Positions 53,725 through 63,254 of a DNA stretch of 64,000 nucleotides are shown one piece after another (the stretch's first letter is position 1; each line of letters begins with the position of its first letter). The translations under genes and the position numbers were made by a program. Source of the DNA: Lautropia sp. SCN 69-89 (GTDB taxonomy: Bacteria; Pseudomonadota; Gammaproteobacteria; Burkholderiales; Burkholderiaceae_E). The stretch lies in the NCBI GenBank assembly GCA_001724855.1, contig MEED01000020.1, forward strand, positions 59,959 through 123,958, written 5' to 3'. The notes under the pieces are model-generated. The model ran no database searches and had not been told where the DNA came from. It was given only the letters and a program-made list of their open reading frames with translations.

Positions 53725-54074
53725 AAGCCGCCATCCCGCGCCAGCAGCTGCTCGCCCGCAAGTCGCGGGCGCTCGCCGGCGAGCGCGCCTACACCGTCAC
53801 CGAGATCGAAGTGCAGCTCACCGAGCTGCCCGGCTGGAGCCTGCGCGACGGCGCGATCGAGCGCAGCTATGCGTTTCGCGATTACTACGACACGATCGCC
53901 TTCGTGAACGCACTGGCCTGGATGGTCCACGGCGAAGATCATCATCCGGAGCTGCTGGTGAGCTACAACCGCTGCACGGTGCGCTTCAGCACGCACTCGG
54001 TGGGCGGCATCTCCGGCAACGACTTCATCTGCGCGGCCAAGTGCGATGCCGTCTTCGGCCGCGGCGGCAACTGA
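53721..54074 (+). CDS. phhB: Pterin-4a-carbinolamine dehydratase
   Basis: Recycles the pterin cofactor of aromatic amino acid hydroxylases by dehydration of 4a-hydroxytetrahydropterin. The 117-aa protein contains WSLRDGAIERSYAFRDYYDT and the active-site region HGEDHHPELLVSYNRCTVRF followed by STHSVGGISGND. AGGAGG precedes the ATG at 53721. No hydroxylase gene is seen in the window. Its 3' end overlaps rsgA by 29 nt. Confidence 0.94.
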   Translation: MKAAIPRQQLLARKSRALAGERAYTVTEIEVQLTELPGWSLRDGAIERSYAFRDYYDTIAFVNALAWMVHGEDHHPELLVSYNRCTVRFSTHSVGGISGNDFICAAKCDAVFGRGGN

Positions 54075-54972
54075 ACTCGCGCGCGTCGCGGCCAGCTTCG
54101 GCCGCCAGTTCTACGTGCGCTCCTGTTCAGGCGCATGGGAGGAGCGCGTCGCCGTCACCCGCGGCAAGCGCACCGACGTCTGCGTCGGCGACGAGGTCGA
54201 GGTCCGCCTGATCGGCAGCGACCAGGCCGTCATCGAAACGCTGCAACCACGGCGTACCACGCTGCAGCGAAGCGACCGCTGGCGCAGCAAGCTGCTGGCC
54301 GCCAACGTCGACCAGGCCGGCATCGTCGTCGCGGGTGAACCGCCGTTCTCGGAGGCGCTGCTGGTACGCATGCTGATCGCGATCGAGAGCGCCGGCATCG
54401 GCGCCGCGCTGATCGTCAACAAGTCCGACCTGCCCGGGGCGACGCGCGCGATCGCCGCGCGCATCGATGTCTATCGCGCGCTCGGCTACCGGGTGTTCGA
54501 GATCGCCGCGCGCGCGCATCCGCTCGAAGCGCGCGCGCAGCTGCGCGACTGGCTCGCCGGGCGCACGACACTGCTCGTCGGGCAGTCGGGCATGGGCAAG
54601 TCCACGCTGGTGAATACGCTGGTGCCCGATGCGGCCCTGCGCACCCAGGCGATCTCGGCCGCCCTGTCGAGCGGCCGCCACACGACCACCTTCAGCCGCA
54701 TGTTCGAGGTGCCCGCCGAGGTCGCACCCGACGCGCGCATCGTCGACACACCCGGCTTCCAGAGCTTCGGACTCGCGCATCTGTCGGAGTGGCAACGCGT
54801 GCACGCGATGCGCGAGTTCGTGCCGCTGCTCGGCCGGTGCCGGTTCAACAATTGCCACCACCGCGACGAACCGGCCTGCGCGATCCGCGAAGCGGTCGAG
54901 CGCGGGGAGATCGACCCCTTGCGCTACCGGCTGTACCTGCAGATCGAGGGCGAACCCGACCAGGGTTCGTGA
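54046..54972 (+). CDS. rsgA: Small ribosomal subunit biogenesis GTPase RsgA
   Basis: A circularly permuted GTPase that checks maturation of the 30S subunit. The OB fold comes first (about 10-75), then G4 in ALIVNKSDLP, G1 in LLVGQSGMGKST and G3 in DTPGFQSFGL, in permuted order. The zinc module CRFNNCHHRDEPAC closes the domain. The start at 54046 lies inside phhB; a later start would trim the N-terminus. Length 308 aa. Confidence 0.96.
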   Translation: MPSSAAAATELARVAASFGRQFYVRSCSGAWEERVAVTRGKRTDVCVGDEVEVRLIGSDQAVIETLQPRRTTLQRSDRWRSKLLAANVDQAGIVVAGEPPFSEALLVRMLIAIESAGIGAALIVNKSDLPGATRAIAARIDVYRALGYRVFEIAARAHPLEARAQLRDWLAGRTTLLVGQSGMGKSTLVNTLVPDAALRTQAISAALSSGRHTTTFSRMFEVPAEVAPDARIVDTPGFQSFGLAHLSEWQRVHAMREFVPLLGRCRFNNCHHRDEPACAIREAVERGEIDPLRYRLYLQIEGEPDQGS

Positions 54973-54979
54973 ACGTGGT

Positions 54980-55951
54980 TCAGCGGCCGAGCCAGGCCGC
55001 GATGCTGAGCATCGCGAACAGGCTGATCCACAGTACGACCGAGCGCCAGACCAGGCCGACCGAGCTGCGCAGGCCGCTCGCATCCGGTTCGGCACCCTGC
55101 CATTCGAAGCCCTGCTCGCCGGCGGCCCAGCGCGCTTCGAGCGCGGGCTCGGCGACCCGCAGGCCGAGCGCTCCGCCGCCCGACGCGAGCAGCAGCGCGC
55201 GCTGGTCGTCGGTGGTGCCGGCGGCGACCGCGCCGCGCCAGCAATAGACGGCATCCTCGAAGTTGCCGACGATCGCGAACCCGGCCGCCGACAGGCGCGC
55301 CGGCAGCCAGTCGATCGCCCGATAGGCGCGCAGCGCGAAATACCCGTATGGCTCGTCGACCCTCTTCACACCCTCCGCGACCGTGGCTCCCCAGCGTCGC
55401 GCGAGCATCTCGGCGAAGCGATAGAGCACCGGACCGACGGCGCCGGGCAGCAGGATGTACCAGAACAGCGGACCGAAGACGTGCCGGTGCGCGGCCACCA
55501 GTGCATGCGCGATCGCCTGCCGACAGATCTCGTTGACCGGCGTCTCGCGCCGCGGCCGATCCGACAGGTCATCGGGATCGGACTGGTTCAGCCAGCGCTC
55601 GAGCACCCGCCGCGCGCCCTCGGCATCGTCGCTCGCCAGCGCGATCTGGATCTCGGTGAACGCGTGGCTGAACTGCCGGAAGCCGACGGTGAGGTACAGC
55701 ACCGCGACGTGCACGATGAACAGCGCCACCGGGTGCAGCATGCCCGCCAGCCACTCGAGCAACGCCACCCCGCCCACGCCGACCGCCACCACCGCGATCC
55801 ATCCGAAGACACCCTGCTGGCGCTCGCCCGCGTCGCTGACTCCGCGCACCAGGTCGGCCAGCGCGACGGCACCGCGATGCACCGGGTTGTTGCCCGGCAG
55901 AGAGCGGCCCTGCTCGATCAGCAGCGCGAAGATCAGTGCGACGAATCCCAT
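54980..55951 (-). CDS. CobD/CbiB-like (AmpE-like) membrane protein
   Basis: A 323-aa integral membrane protein similar to CobD/CbiB family members that many betaproteobacteria carry outside cobalamin operons. It has a start with FVALIFALLIEQGRSLPGNN, helices near 65-115, and motifs RQAIAHALVAAHRHVFGPLFWYI and AYRAIDWLPARLSAAGFAIVGNFE. No cobalamin genes are nearby, so a role in adenosylcobinamide synthesis is not supported. The ATG at 55951 is chosen over 56020. It follows the CoA-Nudix gene by 19 nt. Confidence 0.8.
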   Translation of the reverse strand: MGFVALIFALLIEQGRSLPGNNPVHRGAVALADLVRGVSDAGERQQGVFGWIAVVAVGVGGVALLEWLAGMLHPVALFIVHVAVLYLTVGFRQFSHAFTEIQIALASDDAEGARRVLERWLNQSDPDDLSDRPRRETPVNEICRQAIAHALVAAHRHVFGPLFWYILLPGAVGPVLYRFAEMLARRWGATVAEGVKRVDEPYGYFALRAYRAIDWLPARLSAAGFAIVGNFEDAVYCWRGAVAAGTTDDQRALLLASGGGALGLRVAEPALEARWAAGEQGFEWQGAEPDASGLRSSVGLVWRSVVLWISLFAMLSIAAWLGR

Positions 55952-55970
55952 CGGGTCCCGGGCCGCTCGA

Positions 55971-56711
55971 TCAGGCCGCCAGCAGGCGATACAGGTTTCG
56001 CAGCATCGCCGCGGTCGCACCCCAGATGAAATGCTCGTCGGCGGCGCCGGGCGGCCGATACGGCATCGCGAAGAAGGTGCGCTCGCCCGCGGCCAGCCGC
56101 ACGCTGCGACGCTGGTGATGGCGCGGATCCATCAGGAACGCCAGCGGCACCTCGAAGACCTGCGCGACCTCGTGCGGGTCGGGCCTCGGATCGAAGCCCG
56201 GCACCACGAGCCCGACCACCGGCGTCACGCGAAATCCGGTGCCGGTCAGGTAGACGGGCAGCCGCCCGATCACTTCGACGCGCGAAGGCTCGAGCCCCAC
56301 CTCTTCGCGGGCCTCGCGCAACGCGGCATCGACCGGCGACGGGTCGCCCGCCTCGACGCGTCCGCCCGGGAAGGCCACCTGTCCCGAGTGATGGCGCAGG
56401 TGCAGCGTTCGCTGGGTGAGCAGCACCGTGGTTCCGCTGGCGTGCGCGACGATCGGCACCAGCACCGCGGCATCGCGCGGTGCGGCCAGGTCGATGCGGA
56501 ACCGGTCGCTGGTCTGCTCGGGCTGCCATGACGGCGGCCTCGCGAAGCGGCCGCGCAATGCATCGGGCGCGAGGCGCTCGGGACGCACCGCCGGCAACGC
56601 GTCGTCGATCGCCGCGATCGGCATCTGGCGCGGATCGAAGTGCGGCAGCGGCGCCCATGCGTCCGTGGAAGCGGCCGGCCCCCCAGCGCGAACGTTCGAC
56701 TTCATGTCCAT
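55971..56711 (-). CDS. Nudix hydrolase, CoA pyrophosphatase-like
   Basis: A 246-aa Nudix enzyme of the NudL/PCD1 type, which splits CoA and its derivatives. The Nudix box is GGRVEAGDPSPVDAALREA followed by REEVGLEP, preceded by LRHHSGQVAFPGG, the extension typical of CoA pyrophosphatases. Start choice is uncertain: MDMKSNV at 56711 or MKSNV at 56705. Both lie only a few nt after the terminator of the ribosomal-protein operon, so the promoter must overlap it. Confidence 0.88.
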   Translation of the reverse strand: MDMKSNVRAGGPAASTDAWAPLPHFDPRQMPIAAIDDALPAVRPERLAPDALRGRFARPPSWQPEQTSDRFRIDLAAPRDAAVLVPIVAHASGTTVLLTQRTLHLRHHSGQVAFPGGRVEAGDPSPVDAALREAREEVGLEPSRVEVIGRLPVYLTGTGFRVTPVVGLVVPGFDPRPDPHEVAQVFEVPLAFLMDPRHHQRRSVRLAAGERTFFAMPYRPPGAADEHFIWGATAAMLRNLYRLLAA

Positions 56712-56716
56712 GCCCC

Positions 56717-56748
56717 GAAAATACAACAGGGCGCCGGTAAGCGCCCTG
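56717..56748 (-). terminator. Terminator of the rpsP-rimM-trmD-rplS operon
   Basis: CAGGGCGC (56748-56741 read on the minus strand) and GCGCCCTG (56734-56727) form an 8-bp stem with a 6-nt loop, followed by TTGTATTTTC. Confidence 0.8.
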
Positions 56749-56874
56749 AAGTGACACCGGCGCCGCGAGCGCGCCCGTGCCGAGGCCGGGGCGCGGCCAA
56801 CGCACCCCGCGATCGGATGAGGGCGCGACCCGGTCCCGCGCCGGGCAAGCCCGCCGCGCCGGCGCGCCGGCCGA

Positions 56875-57264
56875 TCAGGCTCCGGCCGCGCCGCCGGCGC
56901 GCGTCGCCTTGCCGGGGAGCTTTTCCTTGATGCGCGCCGACTTGCCCGAGCGATCGCGCAGGTAGTAGAGCTTGGCGCGGCGCACGTCGCCGCGGCGCTT
57001 GACTTCGATGTTCGCGATCAGCGGCGAGTACAGCTGGAAGGTGCGCTCGACGCCTTCGCCCGACGAGATCTTGCGCACGATGAACGACGAGTTCAGTCCG
57101 CGGTTGCGGCGCGCGATGACCACGCCCTCGTAGGCCTGGACCCGCTTGCGATTGCCCTCGACCACGTTCACGCTGACCACGACGGTGTCGCCGGGCGCGA
57201 ATTCGGGAATGCTCTTGCCGAGGCGGGAAATCTCTTCCTGCTCGAGTTGCTGGATCAGATCCAT
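56875..57264 (-). CDS. rplS: Ribosomal protein bL19
   Basis: A 129-aa large-subunit protein at the subunit interface. The whole sequence matches: [36 protein letters not shown], and [20 protein letters not shown]. The ATG at 57264 is the family start; 57285 is an upstream alternative. Last gene of the rpsP operon; a terminator lies downstream. Confidence 0.98.
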   Translation of the reverse strand: MDLIQQLEQEEISRLGKSIPEFAPGDTVVVSVNVVEGNRKRVQAYEGVVIARRNRGLNSSFIVRKISSGEGVERTFQLYSPLIANIEVKRRGDVRRAKLYYLRDRSGKSARIKEKLPGKATRAGGAAGA

Positions 57265-57438
57265 GCCGGATGCTCCTGAGTCCATCGTGCGCCGGTCGTT
57301 GTCGGAACCGTCGTTGGCCGGGCCGCCGTCGTCCAGTCAGTCGCGGGCGCTTCGCAACCGGCGCCTGGACAAGCGCCGAACCGGCGTTTCGCCGGGCAGA
57401 GGATGGGGTTGATGCGGAATTCCGCAAAGCCTTGCATT

Positions 57439-58233
57439 CTAAGCCTTTTTCGGGTCATCCGCCAAGCGCGGCGGCGCCTCGCGCAACCCATCGAGGATGC
57501 GCTCGTCGTCGGCGCTCAGCCGGCCCTGCTCGCGGGCGCGGGCGACCAGCTCGGGGCGCCGCAGCAGCGTCGCGCGCAGCGCCTGCTCGCGCCGCCAGCG
57601 GTCGATGCGCGCATGGTGCCCGGACAGCAGCACCTCGGGCACCGGCACGCCTTCGAATACCTCGGGTCGGGTGTAATGCGGGCAGTCGAGCAGGCCCTCG
57701 GCGAACGAGTCGCACGCGGCCGAACGGGGGTCGTTCATCGCCCCCGGCAGCTGCCGTACCACCGCGTCGATCAGCATCATCGCCGGCAGCTCGCCGCCGG
57801 AGACGACGAAATCGCCGACGGCGATCTCCTCGTCGACATGGCGGTCGAGCAGCCGCTGGTCGATCGCCTCGTAGCGCCCGGCCAGCACGATCGCGCCGGC
57901 GCCGGCCGCGAGTTCGCGCACGCGCCGGTCGTCCAGCGGTCGGCCCTGCGGCGACAGCGCGATCACCGGACGCTCGCCGGGCGCGTCGCGCCGCGCCGCC
58001 GCGATCGCGTCGGCCAGCGGCTGGGCGAGCATCACCATGCCCGGGCCGCCGCCGTAGGGCCGGTCGTCGACGCTGCGGTAGGCGTCGGTCGCGAAATCGC
58101 GGGGATTCCAGCAGCGCAGCAACCACAGGCCGCGCTCGTGCGCGCGCCCGGTGATGCCGTAGCGGGCGACCGCCTCGAACATGTCGGGGAACAGGGTGAT
58201 CGCGTCGAAGCGCAGCGGCCGGGGCCCGTTCAC
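57439..58233 (-). CDS. trmD: tRNA (guanine-N1-)-methyltransferase TrmD
   Basis: Methylates G37 next to the anticodon, preventing +1 frameshifts. The 264-aa SPOUT enzyme has [33 protein letters not shown], the trefoil-knot [10 protein letters not shown], and [20 protein letters not shown] use the GTG at 58233, which overlaps the rimM stop as GTGA with GGGAGGGG upstream. The rplS gene follows after 174 nt with no recognised feature between. Confidence 0.96.
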   Translation of the reverse strand: MNGPRPLRFDAITLFPDMFEAVARYGITGRAHERGLWLLRCWNPRDFATDAYRSVDDRPYGGGPGMVMLAQPLADAIAAARRDAPGERPVIALSPQGRPLDDRRVRELAAGAGAIVLAGRYEAIDQRLLDRHVDEEIAVGDFVVSGGELPAMMLIDAVVRQLPGAMNDPRSAACDSFAEGLLDCPHYTRPEVFEGVPVPEVLLSGHHARIDRWRREQALRATLLRRPELVARAREQGRLSADDERILDGLREAPPRLADDPKKA

Positions 58234-58736
58234 GTCCCCTCCCAGTAATCGGCCTGCCAGTCGGCGACGATCCGCCGGCCGGGCAGGTCGACCTCGAGCA
58301 CGTACGCCGGTACGAGTGGGATCAGCCTTGCGGACTTGCCGTCGGTGGCCTCGCCCGGCAGGTCGAGCCGCAGGACCGGGTCTGCGCCGAACTCCTCGAC
58401 CGACGCGACCACGCCGAGCAATTCGCCGGCCGGGTTGCGAACGGAGCAGCCGATCAGGTCGATCCAGTAGACCTCGCCCGGTGCGGCACCGGGAAACGCT
58501 GCCCGGCTCACCAGCACCTCGCAGCCCTTGAGGGCCTCGGCGCTGTCGCGGTCGTCCAGACCGCCGACCTTGGCGACGATCTCGTCGCCATGCACGCGCG
58601 CCTGCTCGATCTCGAGCAGGCGGCAGATACCGCGCCCGCGCAGCCACCAGCCCGGCTGGCCGATCAGGATCGAATCACGGGGATCGTTGAACGGGACGAT
58701 GCGCAGCCACCCGCGCACCCCCCAGGCCCCTGCCAC
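58230..58736 (-). CDS. rimM: Ribosome maturation factor RimM, start uncertain
   Basis: RimM binds S19 and aids 30S assembly. The N-terminal barrel ([13 protein letters not shown]) and the PRC-barrel ([21 protein letters not shown] and [17 protein letters not shown]) are present; 168 aa from the GTG at 58736. The conserved opening strand VALGR lies upstream of this GTG in the same frame, and the frame stays open to about 58825 without any ATG, GTG or TTG. An ATG at 58836, 20 nt after rpsP, is out of frame. Either a rare CTG start is used or a small indel has separated start from body. Confidence 0.88.
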   Translation of the reverse strand: MAGAWGVRGWLRIVPFNDPRDSILIGQPGWWLRGRGICRLLEIEQARVHGDEIVAKVGGLDDRDSAEALKGCEVLVSRAAFPGAAPGEVYWIDLIGCSVRNPAGELLGVVASVEEFGADPVLRLDLPGEATDGKSARLIPLVPAYVLEVDLPGRRIVADWQADYWEGT

Positions 58737-58855
58737 CCTGCCGAGCGCGACCGCGTCGGCAGGCAGTTCAGCCGGTGCGGCGCTCGGTGCCCCGGGCGGG
58801 GCGACGCGGCTGGGCCGGTTCAGCGGCGCACCTCATGAGGCCGCTCGGACGGCCT

Positions 58856-59116
58856 TCAGGCAGCAGCCGGTTGCGCGCCAGCCTGCTGCTTGAGCAGTCG
58901 CGCGACGGTGGGCGACAGGGCGGCGCCCTGCTGCTTCCAGAATTCGACGCGCTCGGCCGCCAGCTTCAGGCCGACCTCGTTTTCCGCGGCGATCGGGTTG
59001 TAGTAGCCAAGGCGCTCGATGAACTGGCCGTCGCGGCGGTTCTGCTTGTGCGCGGCGACGATGTGATAGAAGGGGCGCTTCTTGGCGCCGCCGCGAGTCA
59101 GTCGGATAACGACCAT
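58856..59116 (-). CDS. rpsP: Ribosomal protein bS16
   Basis: An 86-aa small-subunit protein: [35 protein letters not shown] and the C-terminal [15 protein letters not shown] precedes the ATG at 59116. First gene of the rpsP-rimM-trmD-rplS operon, driven by the promoter at 59154-59182. Confidence 0.98.
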   Translation of the reverse strand: MVVIRLTRGGAKKRPFYHIVAAHKQNRRDGQFIERLGYYNPIAAENEVGLKLAAERVEFWKQQGAALSPTVARLLKQQAGAQPAAA

Positions 59117-59153
59117 ATCCGTGTCCTTCGGTCCGGTAATCGGAAAACCGGTA

Positions 59154-59182
59154 ATTATAGCCGGAGGCGCTCGCTGCGACAA
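59154..59182 (-). promoter_or_regulatory. Promoter of the rpsP operon
   Basis: On the minus strand TTGTCG (59182-59177) and a perfect TATAAT (59159-59154) with a 17-nt spacer. The leader of about 30 nt contains two CCGGTAAT-like direct repeats flanking an A-rich stretch. Confidence 0.72.
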
Positions 59183-59244
59183 TCGGGGATCGGGCGCCAT
59201 GGCGGACCGGGCTCCTCGTTTCGTCTGCGCCCCGGCGACCGACG

Positions 59245-59292
59245 CTAGACACCATGGTCGCCCGCGCATTGGCGGACGGCCATGGCGTCTAG
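59245..59292. repeat. Long inverted repeat between the radical SAM gene and rpsP
   Basis: CTAGACACCATGG (59245-59257) is complementary at 12 of 13 positions to CCATGGCGTCTAG (59280-59292), with 22 nt between. The right arm overlaps the stop of the radical SAM gene. No U run follows; it may be a bidirectional transcript end or a protein site. Confidence 0.6.
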
Positions 59293-60371
59293 AAGAGGCC
59301 GAGCTGGCGCTCGTCGGCGCCCCGCCGGAACAGGTCGGTGCGCAACTCCGGCAGGCGGCGCGCCAACCCGAGCCGACGCGCGGCGAGCTCGAAGCGCAGC
59401 CGGATCAGTTCGGCCCAGGCGCCCTGGCCCGTCATGCGACTGAAGAAGCGCGGGTCGTTCAGCCGCGCCCGCCCCTCGTCGCTGCGCATGTCGGCCATCC
59501 TGCGCAACACCCGGCGCGCCCGATCGGGGTAGTGGGTGCCGAGCCATTGCACGAACAGTTCGCGAAGCTCCCAGGGCAGCCGCAGCACCTGGTAGAACGC
59601 TGCCTGCGCGCCGGCCTCGGAGGCCGCGGCGAGCACCCGCTCGATTTCGGGTTCGTTCAGGAACGGGGCGACCGGCGCGAGCGACACGCCCACCGGGATG
59701 CCGGCCTCGCGCAGCCTGCGCATCGTCTGCAGCCTGCGCCACGGGGCGGCGGCGCGCGGCTCCCAATGCCGCGCCAGGTCGGCGTCGAGCGTCGTGACCG
59801 TGACGTAGACGCTCACGAGCCGGTCGGCCGCGAGCGGCGCGAGCAGGTCGATGTCGCGCTCGACCAGCGAAGACTTGGTGACGATCGCGAAGGGCTGGCG
59901 GCGGGCGGCCATGACTTCGATCAGCGCGCGGGTGAGGCCGTAGCGCCGCTCGATCGGCTGGTAGGCGTCGGTGGCGGAGCCTAGGTTGATCGGTTCGCAC
60001 TTCCAGCCGGACGCGTCGAGTTCCGCGCGCAGGCGCTCGGCCGCGTCGACCTTGACGAACAGTCGCGATTCGAAGTCGAGGCCGGGTGACAGGCCGACGT
60101 AACCGTGATTCGGCCGCGCGTAGCAGTAGATGCAGCCGTGCTCGCAGCCGCGGTACGGATTGATCGACAGCCCGAAGTGCAGGTCGGGCGACTGATTGCG
60201 CACGACCAGCGAGCGTGCGCGTTCTTCGCGGACTTCGGTGGCCAGCGCAGGCGGTTCGCCGTCTTCACGGTACCAGCCGTCGTCGACGGGCTCGCCGCGA
60301 AGCGCCGCGAAACGGTGATGCGGATTGAAGGTGGCGCCGCGGCCCCGCAGCGGCGCGGACACGGTGTTCAT
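59289..60371 (-). CDS. Radical SAM protein of the SplB-like (PA0069) family
   Basis: A 360-aa radical SAM protein. Cys76-x3-Cys80-x2-Cys83 in [15 protein letters not shown] binds the cluster. It resembles the Rv2578c/PA0069 family, related to spore photoproduct lyase, whose substrate is unknown. Other motifs: [20 protein letters not shown] and [15 protein letters not shown]. The ATG at 60371 ([13 protein letters not shown]) is preferred to 60437, which would include the operator. A LexA-type site lies just upstream, pointing to DNA-damage control. Confidence 0.9.
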   Translation of the reverse strand: MNTVSAPLRGRGATFNPHHRFAALRGEPVDDGWYREDGEPPALATEVREERARSLVVRNQSPDLHFGLSINPYRGCEHGCIYCYARPNHGYVGLSPGLDFESRLFVKVDAAERLRAELDASGWKCEPINLGSATDAYQPIERRYGLTRALIEVMAARRQPFAIVTKSSLVERDIDLLAPLAADRLVSVYVTVTTLDADLARHWEPRAAAPWRRLQTMRRLREAGIPVGVSLAPVAPFLNEPEIERVLAAASEAGAQAAFYQVLRLPWELRELFVQWLGTHYPDRARRVLRRMADMRSDEGRARLNDPRFFSRMTGQGAWAELIRLRFELAARRLGLARRLPELRTDLFRRGADERQLGLF

Positions 60372-60393
60372 CGACGGGTACGCCCGCGATAGA

Positions 60394-60409
60394 CTGTATG
60401 GATCTACAG
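60394..60409. promoter_or_regulatory. LexA (SOS) box upstream of the radical SAM gene
   Basis: CTGTATGGATCTACAG fits CTGT-N8-ACAG exactly, with flanking A/T outside. On the minus strand a TATACT (60413-60408) overlaps it and could be the -10, so LexA binding would block the promoter. It lies 23 nt before the ATG. Confidence 0.8.
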
Positions 60410-60465
60410 TATACGGGCGCAGACTGCCCGCGTCCACCCGGCGGTGACGCGGGCGGGCGCCGGAC

Positions 60466-62271
60466 TCAGAACGCGGCTTCGGGCATCGCGAGCACGCCTG
60501 CCGCCCCCTCGATCGCGGCCGAGCGCAGCGCCCCGGCCTGCGTCAGCAGGTGATCGGCATGGAAGCGCGCAGTCGCGATCTTCGCCTGAAGGAACTGCGC
60601 ATCGCCGTCGCCCGCCTTCAGCATCCGGTCGGCTGCCAGCGCGGCCCGGGCCATCTGCCAGCCCGACAGCACCACGCCCGCGAGTTTCAGGTAGGGCACG
60701 CTGCCGGCGAATGTCGCGCGCACGTCCTTGCCGAGCGTCTCCACGACGAATTGCACCGCATCCTCGAGCGCCGCGCGGCCGGCCGACAGGCGTGCCGCGA
60801 TCGCATCGAGGTCGGCGCTGCCGGCCCGCGCCAGCTGCTGCTCGGTTTCCTGCACCCTGGCGAGCAGCGCGCGAGCCACCGCGCCGCCATTGCGCGCGGT
60901 CTTGCGGCCGATCAGGTCGTTGGCCTGGATCGCGGTCGTGCCCTCGTAGATCGTGAGGATGCGCGCGTCGCGGTAGTGCTGCGCCGCGCCGGTCTCCTCG
61001 ATGAAGCCCATGCCGCCGTGCACCTGCACGCCGAGCGAGGTGACCTCCAGCGACATCTCGGTGGACCAGCCCTTGACGATCGGGACGAGGAATTCGTAGA
61101 TCGCCATGTTCTCGCGGCGGGTCGCCTCGTCGGCCGCGTGATGGCCGGCGTCGGACGCCGCGCCGGCGACGCAGGCGAGCGCACGCGCCGCTTCGGTGTG
61201 CGCGCGCATGGTCATCAGCATGCGGCGCACGTCGGGGTGGCGGATGATCGGCACCGCCCCGCTCGAACCGGCGACGTCGCGGCTTTGCAGCCGCTCCCGC
61301 GCATAGGCGACCGCCTGCTGATAGGCGCGCTCGGCCACCGCGACGCCCTGGACGCCGACCGCGAAACGCGCCGCGTTCATCATCACGAACATGTACTCGA
61401 GGCCGCGGTTCTCCTGGCCGATCAGGTAGCCGATCGCACCCGCGCCGACTTCACCCTTGTCGTCGCCGTAGATCAGCACCGCGGTGGGGCTCGCCTTGAT
61501 GCCGAGCTTGTGCTCGATCGACTGGCACCAGACGTCGTTGCGCCGACCCGGCTTGCCCCGCTCGTCGACCATGAACTTCGGCACCACGAACAGCGAGATG
61601 CCCTTCACGCCCTCGGGCGCGTCGGGCGTGCGGGCGAGCACCAGGTGCACGATGTTCTGCGCCATGTCGTGCTCGCCGTAGGTGATGAAGATCTTCTGAC
61701 CGAAGATGCGATACGTGCCGTCGGCCTGCGGCACCGCCTTCGTGCGCACCAGCGCGAGGTCGGAGCCGGCCTGCGGCTCGGTCAGGTTCATCGTGCCGGT
61801 CCAGGCGCCCGAGACGAGGTTCGGGATGTACAGCTCCTTCTGCGCCTGCGAGCCGGCCACCAGCAGCGCCTCGATCGCGCCGTCGGTGAGCAGCGGGCAC
61901 AGCGCGAACGACAGGTTGGCCGAATTGAGGATCTCCATGCACGGCGTGGCGATCAGCTTCGGCAATCCCTGGCCGCCGAATTCCTCGGGATGCTGGACAC
62001 CTTGCCAGCCGCCGTCGGCGAACTGGCGGAACGCGGCGCCGAAGCCCGGCGAACTGGTCACCGCACCATCGGACAGCGTCGAGGGTTCGAGGTCGCCTCC
62101 GCGGTTGAGCGGCGCGATCACCTGCTCGTTGAACTTCGCGCACTCCTCGAGCACCGCCTGCGCAGTGTCGTAGCCCGCCTCGGCAAAACCCGGCAGCGAT
62201 GCGACCTCGTCGATGCCGGCCAGGTGCCGAAGCACGAACAGCATGTCCTTCAGCGGTGCGACGTACGACAT
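60466..62271 (-). CDS. Acyl-CoA dehydrogenase
   Basis: A 601-aa FAD enzyme of the large acyl-CoA dehydrogenase type (DmdC/AidB-like C-terminal extension), introducing a 2,3-double bond in acyl-CoA. Motifs include TGTMNLTEPQAGSDLALVRT, IFITYGEHDMAQNIVHLVLA, and VQVHGGMGFIEETGAAQHYR followed by RILTIYEGTTAIQANDL, whose Glu is the usual catalytic base region. It lies 37 nt after etfA and would pass electrons to that ETF. A perfect palindrome GGGGCCGG-AA-CCGGCCCC (62289-62306) lies in the gap. Confidence 0.93.
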   Translation of the reverse strand: MSYVAPLKDMLFVLRHLAGIDEVASLPGFAEAGYDTAQAVLEECAKFNEQVIAPLNRGGDLEPSTLSDGAVTSSPGFGAAFRQFADGGWQGVQHPEEFGGQGLPKLIATPCMEILNSANLSFALCPLLTDGAIEALLVAGSQAQKELYIPNLVSGAWTGTMNLTEPQAGSDLALVRTKAVPQADGTYRIFGQKIFITYGEHDMAQNIVHLVLARTPDAPEGVKGISLFVVPKFMVDERGKPGRRNDVWCQSIEHKLGIKASPTAVLIYGDDKGEVGAGAIGYLIGQENRGLEYMFVMMNAARFAVGVQGVAVAERAYQQAVAYARERLQSRDVAGSSGAVPIIRHPDVRRMLMTMRAHTEAARALACVAGAASDAGHHAADEATRRENMAIYEFLVPIVKGWSTEMSLEVTSLGVQVHGGMGFIEETGAAQHYRDARILTIYEGTTAIQANDLIGRKTARNGGAVARALLARVQETEQQLARAGSADLDAIAARLSAGRAALEDAVQFVVETLGKDVRATFAGSVPYLKLAGVVLSGWQMARAALAADRMLKAGDGDAQFLQAKIATARFHADHLLTQAGALRSAAIEGAAGVLAMPEAAF

Positions 62272-62308
62272 GGCGGATCCTCCGTCACGGGGCCGGAACC
62301 GGCCCCTT

Positions 62309-63241
62309 TCAGCCCAGTTCCTTCACCAGTTCGGGCACTGCGGTGAACAGGTCGGCGACCAGGCCGTAGTCGGCCACGCCGAAGATCGGCGCCTCCTCGT
62401 CCTTGTTGATGGCCACGATCACCTTGCTGTCCTTCATGCCGGCCAGGTGCTGGATCGCCCCGGAGATGCCCACGGCGATGTAGAGCTGCGGCGCGACGAT
62501 CTTGCCGGTCTGCCCGACCTGCCAGTCGTTGGGCGCGTAGCCCGCGTCCACCGCCGCCCGGCTCGCCCCGAGCGCCGCCCCGAGTTTGTCGGCCAGCGGC
62601 TCGAGCAGGTGGAAGTTCTCCGCGCTGCCCATCCCGCGCCCGCCCGAGACGACGATCTTCGCCGCGGTGAGCTCCGGGCGGTCGCTGCGCGCGATCTCGC
62701 GCCCCACGAACGCGGACTTGCCCGAGTCGGCCACCGCCGCCACCGGCTCGACCGGCGCCGCACCGCCCGTGGCCGCCACCGCATCGAAGCCGGTGGTGCG
62801 CACCGTGATCACCTTCACCGCGTCGGCGCTTTGCACCGTGGCGATCGCGTTGCCCGCGTAGATCGGCCGCGTGAACGTGTCGGGCGACTCCACGCCGATG
62901 ATGTCGGAGATCTGCGCCACGTCGAGCTTCGCGGCCACGCGCGGCGCCACGTTCTTGCCGTGCGCCGTGGCCGGCGCCAGGATGTGCGTGAAGCCCGCCG
63001 CCACCGCCAGCACCTGCGCGGCCACGTTCTCGGCCAGCTGGTCGGCCAGCTGCGGCGCATCGGCCAGCAGCACCTTCGCCACGCCCGCGGCCTGCGCGGC
63101 CGCCTGCGCAACCGCCGCGCAGCCGCTGCCGGCCACCAGCACCGTGACCTCGCCGCCCGCCTTGGCCGCGGCGGCGATCGTGTTCAGCGTCGCGGGCTTG
63201 AGCGCCGCGTTGTCGTGTTCGGCCAGTACAAGAGCTGCCAT
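62309..63241 (-). CDS. etfA: Electron transfer flavoprotein alpha subunit
   Basis: Carries FAD and delivers electrons from acyl-CoA dehydrogenases to ETF-quinone oxidoreductase. The 310-aa protein shows [40 protein letters not shown] and [20 protein letters not shown], the FAD-binding signature. It lies 13 nt after etfB. Confidence 0.97.
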   Translation of the reverse strand: MAALVLAEHDNAALKPATLNTIAAAAKAGGEVTVLVAGSGCAAVAQAAAQAAGVAKVLLADAPQLADQLAENVAAQVLAVAAGFTHILAPATAHGKNVAPRVAAKLDVAQISDIIGVESPDTFTRPIYAGNAIATVQSADAVKVITVRTTGFDAVAATGGAAPVEPVAAVADSGKSAFVGREIARSDRPELTAAKIVVSGGRGMGSAENFHLLEPLADKLGAALGASRAAVDAGYAPNDWQVGQTGKIVAPQLYIAVGISGAIQHLAGMKDSKVIVAINKDEEAPIFGVADYGLVADLFTAVPELVKELG

Positions 63242-63254
63242 CGATCGCTTCCTT

